This document shows positions 17,122 through 25,738 of a DNA stretch of 64,000 nt, piece after piece. A program made the position numbers and the translations under genes. This DNA is from Runella sp. MFBS21 (lineage in GTDB: Bacteria; Bacteroidota; Bacteroidia; Cytophagales; Spirosomataceae). How positions within the stretch are numbered: position 1 is the first letter of the stretch; each line of letters starts with the position of its first letter. Location: assembly GCF_029433105.1 (NCBI RefSeq), contig NZ_JARNTW010000004.1:62001-126000 (forward strand), read 5' to 3'. The notes under the pieces were generated by a model. That model saw nothing but the letters and a program-made list of their open reading frames with translations. It did no database searches and was not told the origin of the DNA.

Positions 17122-19212
17122 TTAAGGTTGAATAGCTCCGTAGTTTTTCCAAGTGCCGGGCGTACCGCCATTGACGCACACGCCACCGACGTAACCGCCC
17201 GAAACAGGATTGGTAAAAATGCACCTATCGCCTTGCACAAAACTCCCGATAGTGGGTAGCCCTGTGCCTTCAATAGTCGCTTTTCCTGCGGGCGAAACCG
17301 AGATGGCTAATTTGGTAGCATTGGCATAGCCGCCCCCGAAAGTAGAAGCCACACAGTTTTCAAACTGATTGCCTACCGCAAAAAAGGTAGAGTGCAAATC
17401 ATTGCCTTTCATGACAATGCCATAATTACAGTTCTCAAAGCGATTGTGGTTGACGACTGAATTGGTTTTTCTTTCTCCGTTGGGAATGGCTGCATACTGC
17501 ACAAAACCAAAGTCGTAATTGTTGAAGTAGTTTCGCTCCACCATAACGGGCAAGTTGTTGAAACGAGTCAGAATCGCTACGTTCGAGCTTTCGTTGGCAG
17601 GGGCATTTTTGTCGAAACCAATAAACCTGTTTTCGGTAAAATAAAAAGGATTGGTGTTAGTACCTTCGCTGTCAATATACACTGACTCAGCGTTTTTGTT
17701 GGCACGAATAAACTCGTTGGCTTTTAGCAATACATTTTTTGAGTTTGAAGAGCCGCAGGTTATAAAAACGTCTTTTAAGGCAGAGCCATAAACGTAATTT
17801 TGTACAAGCGATACATTACGTGGGTGCATCATATAAACCCCATGAGCTGCCGAATTCTTGATTTCGTTGCCCAAAGCCAAAAGTTTGGTACGTTGATTAG
17901 AGGTTTCAGCTTCACTGTAAATGATATTAAGCGCCCCTTGGTAAGTTTCACTTCCTTGAAAGTCGATGATCTTGTTGAAGGCTACAATATCACCGTTGTT
18001 GCCCGTGCCAATGGTGATACCTCCCGCTAGTCCATTGTTACTCCGTCCGTTTCGATAGCAGATATTATTAATGGCCAACACTGACCCACCCGCTGCATTG
18101 GCAGGGATGTAGACCCCTGTACGAAGAGTTTCACCACAAAAATTACCCGCAATGACGGCATTACCCCCGTTGGCACTGTTGGAGTATCCCACCTGAATGT
18201 TGTGTCTAGTGATGAGGTTTGCCGTAGGGGTTACGGTTCCGTTAGACTCAAGTGACATACAATAGTTGTTGGTGATGATGACTTTGCTATCTCCTCCAAG
18301 GCCATTGATATAGATATGTTGGTTGGCCTTAGAAGTCAGGATTTTGTTACGGTCAATGATGATTCCCCCGCTTAGAATAGGGGTGGGATTGGCCGCATTG
18401 GACAAGAAAAGGATGGCCGAATTTTCGGTAGAGCTATTCCCTGTATTAGCAATGGCATTGATGAAAGTGTTGTCAAGCACCGATGCCACTTGACAGTCTT
18501 TCCCATAGATACCAAAGCTTGTAAAGTTGGTGAAAACACAATTCCTTACCGTGTTGTTGTAACCTTGTAATCTAACACCTCCATTGGCCAAAAAGTCGGT
18601 TCCTGAATAGCCATTGGCCGTAATGGTTCCTCCGTACAAGGTTGAATTACCGAGCAATTGAAACACGGATTTGTCTGGCGCCGCTTGTCGGATAACTGCC
18701 CCGTTAAGGTTGACACTGACACCCGCAGGGATGATAATCAGGTCGGTAATCTTATACTTGTTGCCTTTTTTGTTGTGAAAAGTAAGGCTTGTTTTTCCTT
18801 TTCTGACACAATAATTAAGGGCTTTGTTTAAGAGATTCGTTACGTCCTGCGTATCGTCACCCTTAGGATTCCACCAGTCAAAAACGGCTTCGTTTTCAAT
18901 CGCTCGTTTAAATCTTTTCGTGCCTTGCACAAAGGTCGTGACGCTATCGTCGGGTGTAGTGGTGTCGGAGGCGTCGTAGTAATAGAGACCTTCCACCCCC
19001 TGATTGTTGATACCAACGATATTGAGCGTAGAGGCGACGGCATTGAGGTTACGAGCTTCTTGCATCGACATTACAAAGCCGCGTACAATACCGTCGCTTC
19101 CTACATAGGTAGGGCTTTGTTTAGCAGAAAGTGGAACCGAAATGCGGGTTTGGGCGCTTAGTTCGAAGCCCCAAAATGCAAAAAGAAACAAAAATAAGTG
19201 TTTAGTTTTCAT
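17122..19212 (-). CDS. secreted right-handed beta-helix protein
   Basis: 696 residues: signal peptide (about 1-20), a short N-terminal region, a pectate-lyase-3-like entry segment (around 125-175), then a long right-handed parallel beta-helix with repeated N-rich turns (NNTVRNCVFTNF, DNTFINAIANTG, VVNHNRFENCNYG), and a C-terminal cap. Such proteins serve as phage tail spikes, host-receptor binders or polysaccharide lyases. The Sec signal is odd for a tail spike and points to a secreted or envelope-assembled protein. Largest gene of the left unit. Confidence 0.75.
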   Translation of the reverse strand: MKTKHLFLFLFAFWGFELSAQTRISVPLSAKQSPTYVGSDGIVRGFVMSMQEARNLNAVASTLNIVGINNQGVEGLYYYDASDTTTPDDSVTTFVQGTKRFKRAIENEAVFDWWNPKGDDTQDVTNLLNKALNYCVRKGKTSLTFHNKKGNKYKITDLIIIPAGVSVNLNGAVIRQAAPDKSVFQLLGNSTLYGGTITANGYSGTDFLANGGVRLQGYNNTVRNCVFTNFTSFGIYGKDCQVASVLDNTFINAIANTGNSSTENSAILFLSNAANPTPILSGGIIIDRNKILTSKANQHIYINGLGGDSKVIITNNYCMSLESNGTVTPTANLITRHNIQVGYSNSANGGNAVIAGNFCGETLRTGVYIPANAAGGSVLAINNICYRNGRSNNGLAGGITIGTGNNGDIVAFNKIIDFQGSETYQGALNIIYSEAETSNQRTKLLALGNEIKNSAAHGVYMMHPRNVSLVQNYVYGSALKDVFITCGSSNSKNVLLKANEFIRANKNAESVYIDSEGTNTNPFYFTENRFIGFDKNAPANESSNVAILTRFNNLPVMVERNYFNNYDFGFVQYAAIPNGERKTNSVVNHNRFENCNYGIVMKGNDLHSTFFAVGNQFENCVASTFGGGYANATKLAISVSPAGKATIEGTGLPTIGSFVQGDRCIFTNPVSGGYVGGVCVNGGTPGTWKNYGAIQP

Positions 19213-19259
19213 GGGTGTTTTGGCTATAAATTGAACTTCAAAAGCTATTTGATGCCCCT

Positions 19260-20051
19260 TTAGGGTTTAAAGCCTTTTAGGTAAATGCCGTATTTGCTAA
19301 CAAACTCATTGACGACAAACATTTTTTGTTGGGCAGTCCCAACGATGACCGCTACGTAGGCTTGATTTATTTTGGTCTGACAACTTTCTTGGGTTTCGTT
19401 GGCGTCTTTCTGACAAGCTTTTTGCATATCGGTATAGTAGATGTAGCGGTCGAAGAGTTTCTTACCGTCCTTGTTTTGGAACTGTAAGAGAAAGACAGGT
19501 TTCTGATTGTGAGTGGTGAGGTCGATTTGTAGGTCGTCAACGGTGAGCCTCATTTGGGTGACGGTATCGGCCTCCTCAAAAGGGATTTTGTAGACATAAT
19601 CATCAACTGGAAACGTGCTTTGGGCGTGGCTGGCTGTTACTCCCAACAGCATCGTGGCCATCATAGCTAGGTACTTTCTCATGTTATGGATTGCTTTTTG
19701 TAAGTGATTTGGGTCAATTTTTTCGAGCGCGATTGACACCATACGCGCAAAGATGGTTTGGTCGTTGATTTGGTGGTTAAGTCCGAGGTCGCAGGAGATG
19801 GTATGAAATCCGCCAAAATCGTGATTGGGATTCGAGCCTTTTTTAAAAAGGAAATTCCATACGTTTTTCCCTCCTACGACATTGCCAATGATGTCGGCTC
19901 CTACGGCCATGTTTTCAAAATAGTTGTTGGTAAGCTCCCAGGCTTTTTTGGGGGGATTCTTAAGCCAAAAGCAAATCAGATTAATGATGATAAAAAGGGG
20001 TGTCAACGTCCACAAGCCCACTCGTGCGATGATTGCTAGTAAGATTCCCAT
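19260..20051 (-). CDS. composite membrane protein with internal signal-like segment
   Basis: 263 residues in one uninterrupted frame. The first part has two N-terminal helices (about 1-30) and a domain to about 120. At residue 124 a new Met-Arg-Lys starts a perfect signal peptide (LAMMATMLLGVTASHAQ), followed by a beta-rich domain ending in GIYLKGFKP. The gene may encode one protein with an internal membrane helix, or have a second start at 19682 that yields a secreted C-terminal protein. Unrecognised family. Confidence 0.6.
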   Translation of the reverse strand: MGILLAIIARVGLWTLTPLFIIINLICFWLKNPPKKAWELTNNYFENMAVGADIIGNVVGGKNVWNFLFKKGSNPNHDFGGFHTISCDLGLNHQINDQTIFARMVSIALEKIDPNHLQKAIHNMRKYLAMMATMLLGVTASHAQSTFPVDDYVYKIPFEEADTVTQMRLTVDDLQIDLTTHNQKPVFLLQFQNKDGKKLFDRYIYYTDMQKACQKDANETQESCQTKINQAYVAVIVGTAQQKMFVVNEFVSKYGIYLKGFKP

Positions 20052-20059
20052 TGTGTTTT

Positions 20060-20476
20060 TTAGATAAGTGCTACAATACGGATTGTGAGGTTTTGGGCGC
20101 TAAAAGTAGGCGACACCGAGAAGCCCGTTGTCGTACGCGTGGCAGGGGGAATATCAGCCAAGACGGCTGCTCCTAGCTCGTCGGTAATTTCTACCACGTA
20201 CATAGAAGCCTTCCAACCCGCAGGAAAACTTACTTCGTAGGTTTGATTTTCCGTGAAGCTTACGTTTTGTAGGAGGTGGGTTTTTACCTCTTTGATATCC
20301 GTGCTTTCGGAGGATTCTTCTGAAGTATCGCCGTTGGCGGCGGTGGTCGAGGGAGTAGTAGATTTAGTGGTTGTTTTGCTAAACCGTAGATTATCCAAAA
20401 TCCAAGCCAGTATTCCTACGGCGACCGTGCCAAGTAGGGCGATGATTAATAAGGGTTTTGCTTTTTTTGTTTTCAT
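20060..20476 (-). CDS. N-terminally anchored protein with beta domain
   Basis: 138 residues: a membrane helix (about 9-25), a Thr/Ser-rich linker (about 33-60) and a C-terminal beta-rich domain of about 75 residues (FPAGWKASMYVVEITDE and on). The ATG at 20476 overlaps the stop of the 35-codon gene upstream (ATGA). Unrecognised; candidate virion or envelope protein. Confidence 0.6.
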   Translation of the reverse strand: MKTKKAKPLLIIALLGTVAVGILAWILDNLRFSKTTTKSTTPSTTAANGDTSEESSESTDIKEVKTHLLQNVSFTENQTYEVSFPAGWKASMYVVEITDELGAAVLADIPPATRTTTGFSVSPTFSAQNLTIRIVALI

Positions 20477-20580
20477 TGGGTTAGAATTTGGTAGATTGAT
20501 AAAACTATCCAGAGAGCTGCTAGCAGAAAGGTTGCCCACCAACAAGCCCGTAAATGATTTTTGAAATTAGGCCAACGCAT
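20473..20580 (-). CDS. 35-residue membrane peptide
   Basis: A short gene starting MRWPNFKNHLRAC with one membrane helix (about 13-31). It is supported by its coupling: its ATG overlaps the last codons of the gene upstream and its TGA overlaps the ATG of the next gene. Too small for a family call. Confidence 0.5.
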   Translation of the reverse strand: MRWPNFKNHLRACWWATFLLAALWIVLSIYQILTQ

Positions 20581-20719
20581 CTACTAAATAATTGGAGTAT
20601 TTGCCGTACTTGAAGGCAATGATTTCTGCTCCTCTCTTCATCCAAAAAAAGATAGCGACGGCCACTAAAAAGAGGGAAACCAAGAGGATACAAACTTCTC
20701 TTTTTAAGTTACGGTTCAT
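20567..20719 (-). CDS. 50-residue membrane protein
   Basis: Starts MNRNLKREVC; one helix at about 9-27, then a basic stretch and FKYGKYSNYLVDALA. The ATG at 20719 shares ATGA with the stop of the gene upstream, which decides the start although the frame runs open to 20827. Confidence 0.55.
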   Translation of the reverse strand: MNRNLKREVCILLVSLFLVAVAIFFWMKRGAEIIAFKYGKYSNYLVDALA

Positions 20720-21228
20720 GGCTGAATGACAATGGGCGGTGGTGGCGTTTCCTTCTTGGTTTTGTACCTGAAAACCTGTACGACAATCAGCCCTGCCAAA
20801 CCTGCTACGGTAAGCAGCGCAAACCAACCCCCGATTCGTTTGAGCCTATCCGATTCTTTGGCGGCGTTGAGTTGGGTGATTTGAAGGTCGAGTTGCTTTT
20901 GTAAGGTTTTTTGCAATTCGATGTCTTCGGTAGCTTCTAGTTGTAGCTTGAGCTGCTCGGTTTTTTCTTCGGCGATTTTGACTTCTTTTCCTTTGGCGAG
21001 AAAGTTGAAAATACCACCCACGGTTTCGGAAATAGCGGGTATGAGTGCGGCGGCGGCCATGTTATTGTCTTGTTTAGGGGTATTGGTGGTAGTATCCGTT
21101 TTCTTTGAGAATAGATTGCCAAAAAATGACCCGATGCTATCCCAAAATCCACCGCTTTCCTTTGGTTTTTTGGCGGTGACGACCACTTCATTGAGGTCGA
21201 TTTCTTTTGAGGGGGCTTGGTCTTCCAT
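20716..21228 (-). CDS. C-terminally anchored protein with coiled coil
   Basis: 170 residues: an N-terminal acidic segment with VVVTAKKPK, a hydrophobic region (about 60-80), a Glu/Lys/Gln-rich coiled coil (about 85-130), a membrane helix (about 136-155) and a Pro-rich cytosolic or luminal tail. The ATG at 21228 lies three bases behind the previous stop; the upstream open frame is Cys/Pro-rich and looks non-coding. The EVVVTAKK segment resembles N-terminal extensions of Bacteroidota outer-membrane proteins. Function unknown. Confidence 0.6.
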   Translation of the reverse strand: MEDQAPSKEIDLNEVVVTAKKPKESGGFWDSIGSFFGNLFSKKTDTTTNTPKQDNNMAAAALIPAISETVGGIFNFLAKGKEVKIAEEKTEQLKLQLEATEDIELQKTLQKQLDLQITQLNAAKESDRLKRIGGWFALLTVAGLAGLIVVQVFRYKTKKETPPPPIVIQP

Positions 21229-21230
21229 GA

Positions 21231-21812
21231 TTATTTGCCTTTTTTGGGGAGTTGGATGATAGTGGGTGCAGGGGCAGGCGGGGCAGGTGTAGCGGGTTTG
21301 CGGAACGCCCACCAAAGTACCCCTCCCAGGGCAACAACTACGCTTACAATCCCCACGACAATCCACGTATTGCCACTACCACCTCTGTCGTCTCCGCTTC
21401 CCGTGGTAAGGGGAGTGTTGTTGCCATTGAGGATTTTTTGCTTAATTGCCTCTTGCTCTTTTTCTTTTTGGTCTTCTGGACTTTCGGTGTCGATGTCTTC
21501 TTGTTTGACCCAAAGTAATTCCGTCTCATGGTACCATTTACTGACCTGAGTAGCCGCGATTCCCGCAGGTGGGAATAGCCAATATGCCCATGATTTTGAA
21601 GCAAGAGAGCGCCTTATGTCAAATTTATATTCTATTTGAACAAATCCATTTGCTTCTTCACCTGTCAATATCCCAATATTATCGCCTTCATTGTATCCAT
21701 ATAAATAGTGAGGTTCGGTCTGTCCAGAACGTTCTAGTTTTGTAACAATGCTACTCTCAGAGGGTTGAGAATAGAAACTCAGGGCGTCATTTTTAACGTA
21801 AGCGGTTGCCAT
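21231..21812 (-). CDS. SH3-like protein with C-terminal membrane helix
   Basis: 193 residues: a bacterial SH3-like N-terminal domain (about 1-100, with AYVKNDALSFYSQPSESS at the start), a Glu/Lys linker, a membrane helix at about 151-170 and a Pro-rich tail. No signal peptide, so topology would be tail-anchored. Same outline as three neighbours (22566-23096, 26161-26919, 27157-27885). SH3-like domains often bind peptidoglycan; a virion or lysis role is inferred from the surrounding lytic enzymes. Confidence 0.65.
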   Translation of the reverse strand: MATAYVKNDALSFYSQPSESSIVTKLERSGQTEPHYLYGYNEGDNIGILTGEEANGFVQIEYKFDIRRSLASKSWAYWLFPPAGIAATQVSKWYHETELLWVKQEDIDTESPEDQKEKEQEAIKQKILNGNNTPLTTGSGDDRGGSGNTWIVVGIVSVVVALGGVLWWAFRKPATPAPPAPAPTIIQLPKKGK

Positions 21813-22566
21813 TGTTGCTGATTTTAGAGATGATGAAAATGAGAACAGTGGTGATACCTAACCCAATGGCTCCAAGCGTCCAGAGCGTCCGTTTTTCACG
21901 GGCAGTGAGCGGCATGGTATCGCCCAATTTTTTGATGATCAGTTGGCCTTCTATCATAAAGGCTTGGTACCATTGTCCTGCGGCATCTTTCCAACTGATG
22001 TAGCCCCCATTGAGCAGTTTTCGCGGTTCGGTGAGCCATCCAAGGTGGTCGTACTTGCGGTTTTCGACTTTTATCAAGTCAAAAAAGGCAGGATAGTAAA
22101 AGTTAGAGACCAAAATACCATTGATGCGGTAGCCGTAGTCATCATCCTCAACGGGGTCGGAGACTTCGACCAGAAAGTCCACTTCCTGCCCTGAACTATC
22201 TAGCCCTTTGACCCGCATGGTACGGTTCACGTAAGGGTTCACAAGCATTTCGAGTAGCTCATGGGAGGCCGTGAGTGACCAACCTTCACGGTATTCGACC
22301 TTGGCAAAGGGTTGCCCTCGTTCGTCGGTCCAGTGGTAGCCTTTGACGCCTTCCACGTCCATTTCATCCACAATCCAAATCGGCCAAGTCCCTTTGGGCA
22401 CGGCAGCACTATTGTCAACTACTTGCAGGGTGGCATCTTGTCCCCAAATGGAGGCAAAATCACGACTGACTTGGATTTGCAGGGCATCGGCCACGGCTTT
22501 TAAGTCGGTGCTTGAGACCTTTTGGGTGAGGTCAACGAGGGCAATATTTTGTTTTGGCAGGGGCAT
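21793..22566 (-). CDS. metallopeptidase-like protein with C-terminal membrane helix
   Basis: 257 residues. The centre carries SLTASHELLEMLVNP (about 104-118) with a short HELLE zinc-like motif, and DPVEDDDYGYRINGILVSNF further on; this combination resembles a family of phage and secretion-cluster proteins of unknown function. A membrane helix sits near the C terminus (about 232-250). The HExxx motif lacks the second His of HExxH, so protease activity is unproven. Its start overlaps the stop of 22566-23096. Confidence 0.6.
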   Translation of the reverse strand: MPLPKQNIALVDLTQKVSSTDLKAVADALQIQVSRDFASIWGQDATLQVVDNSAAVPKGTWPIWIVDEMDVEGVKGYHWTDERGQPFAKVEYREGWSLTASHELLEMLVNPYVNRTMRVKGLDSSGQEVDFLVEVSDPVEDDDYGYRINGILVSNFYYPAFFDLIKVENRKYDHLGWLTEPRKLLNGGYISWKDAAGQWYQAFMIEGQLIIKKLGDTMPLTAREKRTLWTLGAIGLGITTVLIFIISKISNNGNRLR

Positions 22567-23096
22567 TATTGACGAACGATGAGAGGTTGGTCGGGACTAG
22601 GTTTGGGTTCTTTTTTAGGCAAGAAAATCGCCAACATCAGACCCCCAAAAACGAGGACTCCTCCCGTCACCCACACCCAAGTGGGAACGCTTTTTTGTTC
22701 GGCTTCGGGTTGATTGCGGTCGGTGGTCGTCGTAGTGGTATCAGTATCAGGGTCGGTAGTGGTCTTTTGGGTGGTTTTACCAAAAATACCCACGCCAATG
22801 TCGAGTACTTTGCCGAATACATCCCAAAACTTACCGCCGCTTCCACTGCTATATTCGTAGTTGGGGTTGGCCTTGGTCGAAACTTCGTCAGCAGGTACCC
22901 ACCCTTTTTCGACTTTGTACACTTCAGTGTAATAACCATTGAAGGTGATTTCTTGAATAGCTCCAAGACTTGCCCCTTTGGGTACTTCTTGGGCTACTTC
23001 ATCGCCGTTCATGTCTTGGTATAGTTGCCCATCGTAGAGCATCGTGGCCAAGTCCCCTACTTGGGGTATTTGTTGTGTTTTTACTCCTTTAGCCAT
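22566..23096 (-). CDS. SH3-like protein with C-terminal membrane helix
   Basis: 176 residues: an SH3-like N-terminal domain (about 10-75, ending KGWVPADEVST), a Thr/Asp-rich linker with several TTTDPDTDTTTT-like stretches, and a membrane helix at about 142-162. It repeats the outline of the proteins at 21231 and 26161. Low-complexity Thr linkers are common in exposed proteins. Confidence 0.65.
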   Translation of the reverse strand: MAKGVKTQQIPQVGDLATMLYDGQLYQDMNGDEVAQEVPKGASLGAIQEITFNGYYTEVYKVEKGWVPADEVSTKANPNYEYSSGSGGKFWDVFGKVLDIGVGIFGKTTQKTTTDPDTDTTTTTTDRNQPEAEQKSVPTWVWVTGGVLVFGGLMLAIFLPKKEPKPSPDQPLIVRQ

Positions 23097-23535
23097 TGTT
23101 TTTGATAAGGTTATACAGCCCTTGCGGACTGAGGTAGTTAGCGTTTACTGGGGGGAGGTTGAGTTGCAAAGCTTCTTGACAGGCATGGTAGCAGACCTCC
23201 GAACAGAACATTTGGAGATTTTGGGGTTTTCGCCACGGCACGATGAAACTAGTGATAAGCCCTGCGAGGTCGTAAGGGGTTCCGAGGTGTGAGCGGAACC
23301 ATGCGTAGAGAGCTTCGTCTTTTTCATTGCCAAAATCCAAGAACTCCCAAAGGCTTTCGTCGCTCACGGTTTCATCATACGTCCTGACCCCAATGCCATA
23401 CACATCCCAAGCACTGGCCGAAATGCGGTCATATTGGTCGAAAATGAACTGACAGTGAATAAAATCACCTCCTGAGCCGAAGCGCATCACGCGGCCTTTG
23501 AGGGTATTGCTTGCTTTTTCAAATCCTAGTCTCAT
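23089..23535 (-). CDS. permuted papain-like (YiiX/NlpC-P60 type) hydrolase
   Basis: 148 residues. FIHCQFIFDQ (His near 27) and MFCSEVCYHAC (Cys near 110 followed by SE) are the hallmarks of the circularly permuted NlpC/P60 fold (YiiX, YaeF, lecithin acyltransferase-like), where the His precedes the Cys. GTPYDLAGL is also typical. Members cut amide or ester bonds in peptidoglycan or lipids. Lying next to two other cell-wall-type enzymes, it fits host entry or exit. Confidence 0.7.
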   Translation of the reverse strand: MRLGFEKASNTLKGRVMRFGSGGDFIHCQFIFDQYDRISASAWDVYGIGVRTYDETVSDESLWEFLDFGNEKDEALYAWFRSHLGTPYDLAGLITSFIVPWRKPQNLQMFCSEVCYHACQEALQLNLPPVNANYLSPQGLYNLIKNNG

Positions 23536-23544
23536 AGTGATTTC

Positions 23545-24285
23545 TTAAAAGAGTGATTCTAAAAACCAAAAAGGACTGTGTAAGCCTACGGATTTCAACA
23601 CATAGCTTTTGCCGTTGCTTGACACTTTTGCGCTGAGGAGGGCATCGGTGTTGGTCGTCAGGGGAAACTTGGTATTGATGCCCTGATTGTAGGCAAAATA
23701 GGCTTGGTCGTAGCGTGAGGCAAGACCCGCGTGTTTGTCGAGGCACTGCCCAAAATAGATTTGACCCACCACCATGTTGAAGGGCATCGAATTGAAAAGA
23801 CCGTCTTGCAAAAGGGTAGCGGCATTGGTAGCCAACCAATCCGAGGGGGAAGCCTGTTTTTTGGCCGTCTTGATTTTGTCGTAGAGCTGCGTGGCCTTGG
23901 TTGTGCCAATGGCCTGTTTCAAAAAGGCAATTTCATCGTCGGTCAGGGCGGCATTTCGGTATTCGATGAAAAGCGCGTAAGCCGCTGATTGGACATCTAT
24001 TTGACTGATACCAATGTACTTTCCGTTGGCAGGGTTTTCTTTGGAGTAGCCCGTAAACTTGTTTTCCAACCATGCCGCTTTACCGTCGGGTTTGCCTTCG
24101 ATGTAGAGCAAGATAGCAGCCAATAATGAATTGACTTTGGTAACGTCAACGCACTCTTTGAGGGTCTCCCCAAACTGACGATGCAACGCCTTGGAGAGCG
24201 ACTCCATCGAACCGTCTTTGTAGGCGGTTTGAAAAGATTCAATCGTCTTTTGGGTCATTGGAAAGGTTCTGGTAAGGATTCCCAT
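23545..24285 (-). CDS. lytic-transglycosylase-like protein
   Basis: 246 residues, soluble. The LYIEGKPDGKAAWLEN, GKYIGISQIDVQSA and later AYFAYNQG segments resemble the catalytic Glu, the active-site lid and the NAG-binding motif of lysozyme-like transglycosylases, but the order and spacing are unusual and the assignment is tentative. The ATG at 24285 overlaps the stop of the small gene upstream (TAATG), showing translational coupling with the muramidase genes. Confidence 0.5.
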   Translation of the reverse strand: MGILTRTFPMTQKTIESFQTAYKDGSMESLSKALHRQFGETLKECVDVTKVNSLLAAILLYIEGKPDGKAAWLENKFTGYSKENPANGKYIGISQIDVQSAAYALFIEYRNAALTDDEIAFLKQAIGTTKATQLYDKIKTAKKQASPSDWLATNAATLLQDGLFNSMPFNMVVGQIYFGQCLDKHAGLASRYDQAYFAYNQGINTKFPLTTNTDALLSAKVSSNGKSYVLKSVGLHSPFWFLESLF

Positions 24286-24428
24286 TATGGTCTTAGTTTC
24301 TGGTTGATTTTGATGCTTCCCGTCCTTGTAATGGCCTTGGTACGCGATTTGGTGGCTTGAATGGCTCCGTATACCCCAAGGGCAATCAGTAAGGATAGCA
24401 ATACAGCAATGATGATTTTTCTAGTCAT
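24285..24428 (-). CDS. 47-residue membrane protein
   Basis: Starts MTRKIIIAVLLSLLIALGVY, with one N-terminal helix and a basic tail (TKSRTKAITRTGSIKINQ). Its TAA overlaps the ATG of the transglycosylase-like gene; its ATG lies inside the end of the -1 frame extension of the muramidase gene. The basic tail with one helix recalls a pinholin or an N-terminally anchored virion peptide. Confidence 0.55.
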   Translation of the reverse strand: MTRKIIIAVLLSLLIALGVYGAIQATKSRTKAITRTGSIKINQKLRP

Positions 24429-25076
24429 TTTTTCTGCTTAGTTTTCGCCACCATTGGGCAACGGTTTTGGGTTTGAAGAGCGCAAAGCCCCCCATCGCAA
24501 CGAGCAGACTTACACCGATGATGATGGCCGTGGCTTGGGTACTTTTTTTTTTACCCGTTCGGTTTCGGCGAGCGTGACAGCAGGGTCAGCTTTGTACTTC
24601 TGGTAGGCATCAGCCATTTTGAGATGGTAGCCCAATTTGGCGTAGTCTTCGCCGTTGTAGCGATAGGCAAATGCATCCCAATTGAGGGTTTGTAGTTCGT
24701 CTTCTAATTTTTTGTCCTGTACAAACTTTACAAACGCGTCCAATTGGGCGGCTTCGCCCGTGGCAAAAGCCCTCACCATTGCTTCTACGGTCGAGAAGCC
24801 CACTATTTTGTGGTTAAAACCCATGATTTGGAATTTGCCCCAACTGGTGGCCTTCATGGCGTTGGTAGGGTCAAGGGCGTAGGCTTCGCTGTAAGTGGAG
24901 GCGGTTTTGCCCGACAAACGTTTGAACCAATGGGCTTCAAAACGTTTTTTAAGGCTACCGTCTGAGTTGAAGCCATTGCCCGAACTCTCTACCAAGGCCA
25001 CGGCCATGATGGCGGCAATTTCACAGTCTAGGATTTGGGCGGCACGAGCGTAATCGGCAAGGGTGAGGGTTTTCAT
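24421..25076 (-). CDS. N-acetylmuramidase, -1 frameshift product with membrane anchor
   Basis: The zero-frame protein (25076 to 24510, 188 residues) is an N-acetylmuramidase (DUF3380-like): catalytic Glu near 30 in ALVESSG, then FEAHWFKRL, SWGKFQIMGFN and YNGEDYAKLGYH. It ends shortly behind a run of ten A (24543-24552 on the minus strand). Slipping back one base there opens a frame to 24421 that encodes a membrane helix (ATAIIIGVSLLVAMGGFAL) and a basic tail, total about 218 residues. The extension stop overlaps the next ATG by eight bases, as between other genes here. Either programmed frameshifting at A-AAA-AAA, or one base missing from the homopolymer in the assembly. Confidence 0.75.
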
Positions 25077-25079
25077 TGA

Positions 25080-25196
25080 TTATTTTGATTTTTCGGCTTG
25101 TCTTCGTTGGTACTCCCATCCAAAAGCTACAATAGCACAAATGGAAGCAATGATTTGAAGCCAGAGTGATACCTTTTGTGTGTTTTCGTTACTCAT
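25080..25196 (-). CDS. 38-residue membrane peptide
   Basis: Starts MSNENTQKVSLWLQ, one helix (about 13-28), basic end RRQAEKSK. The ATG at 25196 overlaps the end of the gene upstream (GATGAGTAA) and its stop lies three bases before the muramidase ATG, so the three are coupled. Confidence 0.55.
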   Translation of the reverse strand: MSNENTQKVSLWLQIIASICAIVAFGWEYQRRQAEKSK

Positions 25197-25473
25197 CGTC
25201 TTCGGTTTTTTTGCGGGTTAATTTTGACTTTTTGAGCTTCTCTAGTTCGAGCTTGGCAAGGTCTCGTTCCACCTCACTTTTTCGGGTTTGAGCCACGTAA
25301 AAACGTATCGCAAACACTGCCACAAAAAGGCCGCTGATAGTGGTGATGATGGTGGCCACGGGTGATACCCAATTCAGGTCAAGCGCCAACATGATACTAA
25401 GCGGCGCATAAGCCAACGCAGCTAATTCTTGGACAGTTTGCCCGATAAATCGGTGAGGCATTTCGAGTTTCAA
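25189..25473 (-). CDS. small holin-like membrane protein
   Basis: 94 residues: two helices (about 16-32 and 37-58) and a highly charged coiled-coil tail (KSEVERDLAKLELEKLKK). Two helices with a charged C terminus, directly upstream of the muramidase, fit a holin. No recognised family. Confidence 0.6.
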   Translation of the reverse strand: MKLEMPHRFIGQTVQELAALAYAPLSIMLALDLNWVSPVATIITTISGLFVAVFAIRFYVAQTRKSEVERDLAKLELEKLKKSKLTRKKTEDDE

Positions 25474-25730
25474 GGTTTTCGATTAGAGAGTTGGATAGCG
25501 GTGTTTTTGGGCGGTGATTTGCGAGGCTCTAAGAATCTTTTGAGCGTGGCACGTAGACCCAACTGAGCCAGTCCCACCGCAAAGACAATGAGCAGAATAC
25601 AACCCAAAAAGAGCTTAAGCAGGGTGGCGTTTTCGAGCGAAATTTCGGTATTGACGGTGACTTCGGGCTTGGTTTCACCCGACAATAGCCCCTGCAATAC
25701 CTCTAAAATTGATTTGTCTTGGGTTTCCAT
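25470..25730 (-). CDS. small membrane protein
   Basis: 86 residues: an acidic N-terminal part, one helix (about 37-57) and a basic C-terminal tail (RFLEPRKSPPKN). The stop overlaps the ATG of the holin-like gene. Unrecognised. Confidence 0.6.
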   Translation of the reverse strand: METQDKSILEVLQGLLSGETKPEVTVNTEISLENATLLKLFLGCILLIVFAVGLAQLGLRATLKRFLEPRKSPPKNTAIQLSNRKP

Positions 25731-25738
25731 AGCGGGTA

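Noticed and set aside
17122-19212. Beta-helix protein as a classical phage tail spike
   Set aside because: It has a Sec signal peptide and no tail genes are present; the fold is kept, the tail role is not claimed.
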